From contig JAJXSV010000067.1 in NCBI GenBank assembly GCA_021784375.1, positions 1 to 10,299 on the forward strand: DNA of 10,299 bases. The letters run 5' to 3'. Shown one piece after another: positions 5,379 to 10,299 of the stretch. The position numbers and the translations under genes were made by a program. The notes under the pieces are model-generated. The model ran no database searches. It was not told the DNA's origin and was given only the letters and a program-made list of their open reading frames with translations. Source of the DNA: Actinomycetes bacterium. GTDB lineage: Bacteria; Actinomycetota; Actinomycetes; S36-B12; UBA5976. Every line of letters starts with the position of its first letter. Position 1 is the first letter of the stretch.

Positions 5379-6644
5379 ATGACGCGCATCCTCCAAGGTC
5401 CCGCTCTGTGGTCCGGGCAGGCGCACATGCCGACCATCCTCGGGCGCCAGCTCGTCATCGATCGTGCGGAGGGCAGTTGGCTCCACACCACGGACGGCCG
5501 CAGGCTCTTCGACGGCACTGCCGCGCTCTGGTACGCGAATGTCGGCCACGGTCGCCCCGAACTGGCACAGGCGGCCTTCGACCAGATGCGGACGCTCGAG
5601 ACGTACCACGTGTTCGGGCGCTATGTGAATGACAAGGCGATCGAGCTCTCCGAGCGCCTCGCGGCGATGTCGCCCATCGCCAACCCCAAGCTCATCCTGC
5701 ACAGCGGCGGCTCCGACGCCATCGACATGGCCTGCAAACTGGCACGGCGCCACTGGCAGCGCGAGGCGCGGGCGGACAAGAAGCTCATCGTGAGTCGTGA
5801 GTTCGCGTACCACGGGCTCCATGCGTACGGCACCAGCGTCGCCGGGCTTGACTTCAACCGTGAGGGCTACGGCGGTGAGTCGCTCGTGCCCGAGACCGCA
5901 CGGGTGCCGCTGCATGATCCCGGCGCATTGAAGGAGCTCATCAACAGTGTCGGCGCCGACCACATCGCCGCCTTCGTCACCGAGCCCATCCAAGGCACCG
6001 GCGGCGTGAATCCGCCGAACGCCGATTACCTGCTCGAGGTGCAACGGATCTGCCAGCAGCACGACATCCTCTTCATCGTCGATGAGGTGATCACCGGCTT
6101 CGGCCGCACCGGACACATGTTCGCGACGCAACGCTTCGGGCTCGACCCGGACATGATCACGTTCGCGAAGGGCATCACCTCGGGCTACCTGCCCCTTGGT
6201 GGCGTGTTCGTGAGTCCGCTGATCTGGGAGCCCTTCTACGTCGATGCCCCGGAGACGCCGATCCTTCGCCATGGGATCACGTACTCAGGGCATGCGACGG
6301 CCTGTGCGGTCGCCATGGCCAACCTCGACATCCTCGAGCGTGAGCAGCTGGTGCCGCGGGTGCTCGAGCTGGAGGGGTTGCTGCGCTCGGAACTCACGGC
6401 CCTGGCCGCGCGCCGTCCGTCCGTACGTGAGGTGCGCGTGGGCGGCTTCATGGGCGGCGTGTCGCTGGTCGACGCGATCCCGGCCGAGCGCATCACCGAC
6501 GACCTCGTAGAGCTCGGCTTCGTGTCCCGGCCCCTCCGTGGCAACACCTTGCAGATCAGCCCGCCGTTCATCACCACGGACGACGAACTGCGCGCCCTGG
6601 TGGCGGCCTTCGATGAGGCGCTGCAGGCACGCGAGAACGCGTAG
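5379..6644 (+). CDS. class III PLP-dependent aminotransferase (omega-amino acid/GABA type)
   Basis: This 421-residue fold-type I PLP enzyme moves an amino group from an omega-amino acid or amine to a keto acid, giving a semialdehyde or ketone. Family signatures are GRRLFDGTAALWYANVGHG, the phosphate-binding GGSDAIDMACKLARRHW (S112, D113), FVTEPIQGTGG, LFIVDEVITGFGRTG with D235 contacting the pyridine nitrogen, and ITFAKGITSGYLPLGG with the Schiff-base lysine K264; TYSGHATACAVAMA follows. It resembles beta-alanine/pyruvate and related omega-aminotransferases more than acetylornithine ones. ATG 5379 is preferred because ALWSGQAHMPTI looks like the family's usual start region; ATG 5427 is the alternative, and the frame is open upstream to 5223 without protein-like sequence. 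No strong ribosome binding site is visible. It could supply semialdehyde to the GabD2 enzyme upstream, but 168 bp and a possible hairpin separate it from the mini-protein, so it may have its own promoter. Confidence 0.88.
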   Translation: MTRILQGPALWSGQAHMPTILGRQLVIDRAEGSWLHTTDGRRLFDGTAALWYANVGHGRPELAQAAFDQMRTLETYHVFGRYVNDKAIELSERLAAMSPIANPKLILHSGGSDAIDMACKLARRHWQREARADKKLIVSREFAYHGLHAYGTSVAGLDFNREGYGGESLVPETARVPLHDPGALKELINSVGADHIAAFVTEPIQGTGGVNPPNADYLLEVQRICQQHDILFIVDEVITGFGRTGHMFATQRFGLDPDMITFAKGITSGYLPLGGVFVSPLIWEPFYVDAPETPILRHGITYSGHATACAVAMANLDILEREQLVPRVLELEGLLRSELTALAARRPSVREVRVGGFMGGVSLVDAIPAERITDDLVELGFVSRPLRGNTLQISPPFITTDDELRALVAAFDEALQARENA

Positions 6645-6676
6645 GGCGCAGCGCGCACTGCGAAGGTCGGCGGCGG

Positions 6677-7279
6677 TTACGCCAGCACCACGATGAGGGT
6701 GCGCGGTCCGTGGACGCCCTCGACCCGGCTCAGCTCGATGTCGCTCGTCGCGGACGGGCCGCTGATCCAGGTCGCGATGCGTGGACGTCCCAGCAGGGCC
6801 ACCGCCTCCGGCACGGTCCCCACGACCTGATCGCGGCGGAGCACGCAGATGTGGACGTCGGGTACCAGCGAGATGGCGCGCCGCCCCTGGCCGGCGTCGT
6901 GCGTCATCATGATCGTGCCGGTCTCGGCCACGCCCACCAGGCACGTCGTGACGGCACAGGGGATGGCGTCGAGTTCGCGCGCGGACAGGCCGTGGTCCTC
7001 GACGAGTTCCACGCCGTATGGCCGCAACTCGGGAGCCAGCCGCGGATCGATCACCGCCGAGGGGATGCCGCGAGCATGCATGGTGCGCGTGATGGCCGCC
7101 GCGGGATCCCCTTCGGCGTCGGCCACGATGGCCTTGTAGTCCTCGAGGCGATCGACCATGAGCGCCACGGCGTCGACGTCCGCGGGCAGCGCGCGCGCGT
7201 AGGGGGCATCGGCCTCTACGAGCGGGGGCACGCGCAGCGCAGCGCGCACGTTGCTCAGCACGGTATCGCGGTGGCTCAT
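6677..7279 (-). CDS. lutC: L-lactate utilisation protein LutC (LUD domain)
   Basis: This is the third gene of the lut operon, 200 residues, from ATG 7279-7277 to TAA 6679-6677. LutC is a LUD-domain subunit of the LutABC complex, which oxidises L-lactate to pyruvate in the cytoplasm. The LUD signature is GVAETGTIMMTHDAGQGRRA (about residues 116-135), and the C-terminus SGPSATSDIELSRVEGVHGP is typical of LutC/YkgG. The length agrees with the usual 200-240 residues. Its ATG overlaps the lutB TGA by 4 nt (ATGA), so translation is probably coupled. It is convergent with the aminotransferase gene, 32 nt away. That gap holds only a 5-bp stem (6647-6651 with 6658-6662) and no clear terminator. Upstream in-frame codons belong to the shadow of lutB and are excluded. 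Confidence 0.93.
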   Translation of the reverse strand: MSHRDTVLSNVRAALRVPPLVEADAPYARALPADVDAVALMVDRLEDYKAIVADAEGDPAAAITRTMHARGIPSAVIDPRLAPELRPYGVELVEDHGLSARELDAIPCAVTTCLVGVAETGTIMMTHDAGQGRRAISLVPDVHICVLRRDQVVGTVPEAVALLGRPRIATWISGPSATSDIELSRVEGVHGPRTLIVVLA

Positions 7280-8679
7280 CGCTGCTCCCACCATTCGCGG
7301 AAGGAGTGGCGCGCCCAGGTGGGCGAGGTGCGCGAGGCCGTCCACCTGCGCAGCACGGGCAGTGACAGGAGGTTCGGCAGCAGGGAGGCCGGTGCCAGGA
7401 CCATGCCGAGTCGCTGCAGGGCACGGATGCGGGAGCCTTTCGCCAGGGTCCAGGCGACCGCGCGGAAGCCGAGTCGCTCCGGCAGCGCGGTATGGGTCTC
7501 GTGCACCTGCGCGCGGAGGTGCACGAGGATCGCCGGGATGTCGATCTTCACCGGACACACGTCGTAGCAGGCTCCGCACAACGTCGAGGCGAAGGGCAGG
7601 GTCTGGGCGTGCGGTGGCCCCTGCAGTTGCGGGGTGAGGATGGCGCCGATCGGCCCCGGGTACACCGAGCCGTAGGCGTGGCCTCCGGTGCGCTCGTACA
7701 CCGGGCACACGTTCATGCAGGCCGAGCAACGGATGCAGGCCAGCGCCTCGCGGCCCACCTCGTCGGCGAGCGTGCGCACACGGCCGTTGTCCAGCAGCAC
7801 GATGTGCACGTCCTGCGGCCCGTCGCCCGGCGTGACGCCCGTCCAGGTCGTCGTGTACGGGTTCATGCGCTCGCCGGTGGAGGAGCGGGGGAGCAGTTGC
7901 ATGAAGACGTCGAGGTCGTCGAATGACGGCAGCAGCTTCTCGATGCCGACGACGGTGACGAGGGTCTCCGGCAGGGTGAGGCACATGCGGCCGTTGCCCT
8001 CGGACTCGACCACGACGAGGGAGCCGGTGTCGGCGATGGCGAAGTTGGCGCCACTCACCGCCATGCGCGCATCGAGGAAGCGCTCCCGCAGGTGTGCGCG
8101 CGCGGTCATGGCGAGGTCGCGCGGTTCGTTGCCGAGGTCTGCGGGCGCCTCGGGCAACTCGGCGCGGAAGAGATCGCGGATCTGGTCTCGGTTCTTGTGG
8201 ATCGCCGGCACCAGGATGTGCGACGGGTGGTCGCCGGCCAACTGCACGATGAGCTCGGCGAGGTCGGTCTCCTTGGCCGCGATGCCCTCGGCGTGCAGGG
8301 CCTCGTTCAGCCCGATCTCATCGGTGGCGAGCGACTTCACCTTGACGATGGAATCGACGCCCTTGTCCTTTGCGATGGCGGCCACGATCTTGGTGGCGAC
8401 GTAGGCATTGGGTGCCCAGTGCACGGTGGCGCCGGCGGCCGTGGCATTGCGCTCGAACTGCTCGAGCAGTTCCGGCAGGTCGCGCATGACGCGCATCTTG
8501 CGGGCATGGGCAGTGGTGCGCAGGGCCTCCCAGTCGTCCTTCTCCGCAACCACCTGCGCGCGCTTGGCGCGGATGGTGCTCGTCGCCCGCGCGAGGTTGC
8601 GGCGCAACTGCTGGTCCCCCAGGGCCTCGCGCGCCGCGTCCGGGAAGGCGGGGGAGATGCCGATGTAGGCGCGCCCCAT
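7276..8679 (-). CDS. lutB: L-lactate utilisation iron-sulfur protein LutB
   Basis: LutB is the 467-residue core subunit of the L-lactate oxidation complex, combining a LUD domain with a bacterial ferredoxin-like domain. The LUD part includes VKVKSLATDEIGLNEAL (about 112-128) and ANFAIADTGSLVVVESEGNG (211-230). The first Fe-S motif is ACIRCSACMNVCPVY with C315, C318, C321 and C325. The second is LCGACYDVCPVKIDIP with C368, C371 and C375. A C-terminal helical tail with a WW pair follows. The start ATG 8679-8677 shares one base with the lutA stop (TGATG), giving the standard LutB start before AYIGISPAFPDAAREAL; the frame is open further upstream, but that is the shadow of lutA. Length and motif order match Bacillus LutB/YkgF-type proteins. 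Electrons presumably pass through the clusters to the respiratory chain; the acceptor is not shown by the sequence. Confidence 0.95.
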   Translation of the reverse strand: MGRAYIGISPAFPDAAREALGDQQLRRNLARATSTIRAKRAQVVAEKDDWEALRTTAHARKMRVMRDLPELLEQFERNATAAGATVHWAPNAYVATKIVAAIAKDKGVDSIVKVKSLATDEIGLNEALHAEGIAAKETDLAELIVQLAGDHPSHILVPAIHKNRDQIRDLFRAELPEAPADLGNEPRDLAMTARAHLRERFLDARMAVSGANFAIADTGSLVVVESEGNGRMCLTLPETLVTVVGIEKLLPSFDDLDVFMQLLPRSSTGERMNPYTTTWTGVTPGDGPQDVHIVLLDNGRVRTLADEVGREALACIRCSACMNVCPVYERTGGHAYGSVYPGPIGAILTPQLQGPPHAQTLPFASTLCGACYDVCPVKIDIPAILVHLRAQVHETHTALPERLGFRAVAWTLAKGSRIRALQRLGMVLAPASLLPNLLSLPVLRRWTASRTSPTWARHSFREWWEQR

Positions 8680-9410
8680 CAGGCACCCACCGAGGCCAGC
8701 ACCTCTGCGAGGTGGAGGGTGCGGATGGGCGAGCCGGTCTTCGCCAGCGCGCCACCGATGTTCATGAGGCACGAGGAGTCGACGGACACCAGGTACTCGG
8801 GGCGCACCGCGCTCACTGCGCGTGCCTTGTCCGTGACCATGGCAGCGGACACGTCGCTGTTCTTGACCGAGAAGGTGCCGCCGAAACCGCAGCACTGGTC
8901 AGCGCCCTCGTGCTCCACGAGTTCCAGTCCCCGCACCTCGCGCAGCAGTCGCTGCGGTCGATCGCCGACGCGTGCGACCCGCAATGAGTGGCATGACGCG
9001 TGGTACGCCACACGGTGCGGGAAGGTGGCGCCGACGTCGGTGATGCCGAGCACGTCGACGAGGAACTCGCTGAGTTCATGGACCCGCGGCACGGTCGCAT
9101 CCACGCGGTCGGCCAGCGCGGTCGAGCCGTGGCGTCGCGCGGTGTCCGCGTGCTGGTGGCGGATCGAGCCCACGCACGACCCGGAGGGCGCGACGATGTG
9201 GTCGAAGCCGGCGAAGGCGTCGACGAAGCCCTCGATCATGGGCACGGCGTCGCGCGGGAAGCCGGTGTTGATGTGCATCTGCCCGCAACAGCCCTGCTGC
9301 TCCGGGAACTCCACCGAGACACCCAACCGTTCGAGCAACTCGACGGTGGCCCGGCCGGCGGCAGGGAAGAGCGAATCGGTGAGGCAGGTGACGAACAGAC
9401 CGACTCGCAT
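8679..9410 (-). CDS. lutA: L-lactate utilisation protein LutA (CCG-domain Fe-S oxidoreductase)
   Basis: This is the first gene of the lut operon, 243 residues, from ATG 9410-9408 to TGA 8681-8679. It consists of two cysteine-rich CCG repeats of the GlpC/HdrB type: C9, C41-C42-G43 (GCCGQMHINTG) and C79 in the first, and C140, C173-C174-G175 (QCCGFGGTFSVKN) and C214 in the second. These presumably ligate an Fe-S cluster as in related heterodisulfide reductase subunits. With LutB and LutC it oxidises L-lactate to pyruvate. GAGGA on the minus strand (9418-9422) lies 7 nt before this ATG and fixes the start; the upstream in-frame extension to 9467 does not look like protein. No lactate permease or GntR-type regulator gene lies beside it in the window. 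Confidence 0.95.
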   Translation of the reverse strand: MRVGLFVTCLTDSLFPAAGRATVELLERLGVSVEFPEQQGCCGQMHINTGFPRDAVPMIEGFVDAFAGFDHIVAPSGSCVGSIRHQHADTARRHGSTALADRVDATVPRVHELSEFLVDVLGITDVGATFPHRVAYHASCHSLRVARVGDRPQRLLREVRGLELVEHEGADQCCGFGGTFSVKNSDVSAAMVTDKARAVSAVRPEYLVSVDSSCLMNIGGALAKTGSPIRTLHLAEVLASVGA

Positions 9411-9417
9411 GGGGCAA

Positions 9418-9422
9418 TCCTC
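9418..9422 (-). promoter_or_regulatory. ribosome binding site of lutA
   Basis: GAGGA on the minus strand stands 7 nt before ATG 9410 and decides this start over in-frame upstream codons. Confidence 0.6.
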
Positions 9423-9521
9423 GACGAGACCTTGAATCGTGTCAACGGATCCAGCCGGCCTTGGCAAGTAGTCGTGCGCCAGACGTGATCAAACCGTTAC
9501 GGAAATCCCCTATTCACACCA

Positions 9522-9551
9522 TTGACGGGCATTTCTTGAGCGACGTACTTT
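9522..9551 (+). promoter_or_regulatory. candidate sigma-70-type promoter of the sugar ABC transporter operon
   Basis: TTGACG (9522-9527) and TACTTT (9546-9551) are 18 nt apart and resemble -35 and -10 boxes (five and three of six consensus bases, keeping the key T-A....T of the -10). Transcription would start near 9558, giving a leader of about 30 nt before GTG 9590. Confidence 0.4.
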
Positions 9552-9563
9552 CGGTCTAGTCCA

Positions 9564-9575
9564 TGAAACGTTCCA
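9564..9575. promoter_or_regulatory. LacI/RbsR-like operator candidate
   Basis: TGAAACGTTCCA is a near-palindrome (10 of 12 positions symmetric) with a central CG, like LacI/GalR-family operators such as those of RbsR. It sits just downstream of the predicted transcription start and before the ribosome binding site of a sugar ABC transporter gene, a natural place for repression that sugar would relieve. No regulator gene is in the window. Confidence 0.4.
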
Positions 9576-9577
9576 AC

Positions 9578-9582
9578 GGAGA
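9578..9582 (+). promoter_or_regulatory. ribosome binding site of the ABC ATPase gene
   Basis: GGAGA lies 7 nt before GTG 9590. It favours this GTG over the in-frame ATG at 9563, which has no such site and would be at or near the predicted transcript start. Confidence 0.55.
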
Positions 9583-9589
9583 TCATCAC

Positions 9590-10299
9590 GTGGTTGAACT
9601 AACGCCGGCATTGCAGGTGCGAGGAGCACGCAAGGCCTTCGGCGGCGTCCAGGCCCTGAGCGGGGCGGAGATCGAACTATTCCCGGGCGAGATCCATGCC
9701 CTGCTGGGAGAGAACGGCGCCGGCAAGTCGACGCTGCTCAAGGCCCTTGCCGGAGTCCATCGCCTGGACGTGGGAGAGGTGACGGTCGCGGGGGTGCCGT
9801 TCGTGCCAGGTAGCACCCGCCGATCGCAGGAACAGGGCATCGCCGTCATCTACCAGGAGCCCAGCCTGTTCCCCGACCTCTCGCTTGCAGAGAACGTGTT
9901 CGTGGGCCGTCAACCGCTGGCCACCGGCCGCGTCGATTGGACGGCCATGAGCAGGGGCGCTGCCGAACTCTTCACTCGCCTCGGCGTGCAACTGGAGCCG
10001 GGCCGCAAGGCGCGGGGCCTGTCCATCGCGGACCAGCAGATCGTGGAGATCGCCAAGGCCCTGTCCATGTCGGCCAACGTCATCGTGATGGACGAGCCCA
10101 CGGCGGCACTGTCCAGTGCCGAGGTCGACCGACTGTTCGGCGTCGCTCGCCGACTGCGCTCCGAAGGAGCGGCCGTGGTGTTCGTCAGCCACCGACTCGA
10201 CGAGGTCTTCGCCCTGTGCGACCGCGTCACCATCATGCGCGACGGTGCCACCGTGCACACCTGCCCCATCGTCGACATCGACACCGCGCAGGTGGTGCG
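9590..10299 (+). CDS. sugar ABC transporter ATP-binding protein, RbsA/XylG/AraG class (3' truncated)
   Basis: This is the first nucleotide-binding domain of a tandem-ATPase subunit of a sugar importer (CUT2 class: ribose, xylose, galactose and similar). The usual length is about 500 residues; 236 are visible before the window ends. From GTG 9590, the Walker A motif is GENGAGKST (40-48), the Q-loop is Q89 in VIYQEPSLFPDLS, the signature is LSIADQQIVEIAKALS (from L144), Walker B is VIVMDEPTAALS (D168, E169) and the switch His is H201 in VFVSHRLDEVF. The altered signature, LSIADQQ rather than LSGGQ, is normal for the first domain of this class. It works at the inner face of the membrane, with permease and binding protein probably encoded further right. 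It is divergent from lutA, with a candidate promoter and LacI-like operator between. The exact sugar cannot be told from this half. Confidence 0.92.
   Translation, partial: MVELTPALQVRGARKAFGGVQALSGAEIELFPGEIHALLGENGAGKSTLLKALAGVHRLDVGEVTVAGVPFVPGSTRRSQEQGIAVIYQEPSLFPDLSLAENVFVGRQPLATGRVDWTAMSRGAAELFTRLGVQLEPGRKARGLSIADQQIVEIAKALSMSANVIVMDEPTAALSSAEVDRLFGVARRLRSEGAAVVFVSHRLDEVFALCDRVTIMRDGATVHTCPIVDIDTAQVV

Noticed and set aside
4953..6272. Long open frame on the minus strand (over 400 codons) across choD and the aminotransferase
   Set aside because: It is antisense to two well-supported enzymes and is a by-product of high-GC codon use. Only the 5211-5378 part, outside the genes, was kept as a weak observation.
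6645..6676. Terminator between the aminotransferase gene and lutC
   Set aside because: Only a 5-bp stem with a 6-nt loop and no T-tract; too weak to call in this G/C-rich gap.
9440..9445. Perfect TTGACA on the minus strand as lutA -35 box
   Set aside because: At 17-nt spacing the -10 position is GAGGAT, which overlaps the ribosome binding site and would leave almost no leader; no better -10 was found.
9563..9565. ATG as start of the ABC ATPase
   Set aside because: In frame, but lacks a ribosome binding site, lies within the operator-like region and adds residues absent from the family; GTG 9590 has GGAGA at 7 nt.

Overview
The window is gene-dense, high-GC DNA from an actinobacterium (Actinomycetota). 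Three things support this: strong G/C bias at third codon positions, a GuaB3-type IMPDH paralogue followed by a ChoD-like GMC oxidoreductase (from memory, Mycobacterium tuberculosis has guaB3 next to choD, Rv3410c-Rv3409c), and a GabD2-type succinate-semialdehyde dehydrogenase of mycobacterial kind. I cannot name a genus.

Left part (1-1880): the 3' two-thirds of guaB3 runs off the left edge. It is followed by a single leftward gene encoding an AbiEi-type winged-helix domain fused to a DUF559/Vsr-like nuclease domain. This gene lies between two near-perfect long palindromes (748-816 and 1808-1862) with identical 23-bp arms and 9-nt loops of different sequence. Outside them a 10-bp perfect inverted repeat (743-752 / 1871-1880) begins on the last base of the guaB3 stop codon and ends on the base before the probable gabD2 start. 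This looks like a small palindrome-bounded cassette wedged into an otherwise collinear guaB3-gabD2-choD block. It is the most unusual structure in the window.

Middle part (1881-6644, plus strand): gabD2, a choD-like FAD GMC oxidoreductase overlapping it by 1 nt, a 29-aa single-span membrane mini-protein, and a class III PLP aminotransferase. An aminotransferase making a semialdehyde and an NAD(P)-dependent semialdehyde dehydrogenase could form a GABA or omega-amino acid route to the TCA cycle, but the substrates are inferred.

Right part (6677-9410, minus strand): a complete lutA-lutB-lutC operon for L-lactate oxidation to pyruvate, with overlapping start and stop codons (1 nt and 4 nt). No permease or regulator gene is visible with it. 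Divergent from it, a GTG-started sugar ABC transporter ATPase (RbsA/XylG/AraG class) runs off the right edge. The 179-bp intergenic region holds a candidate promoter and a LacI/RbsR-like operator. There is no gene-free stretch longer than 300 bases, and no rRNA, tRNA or CRISPR array was recognised.
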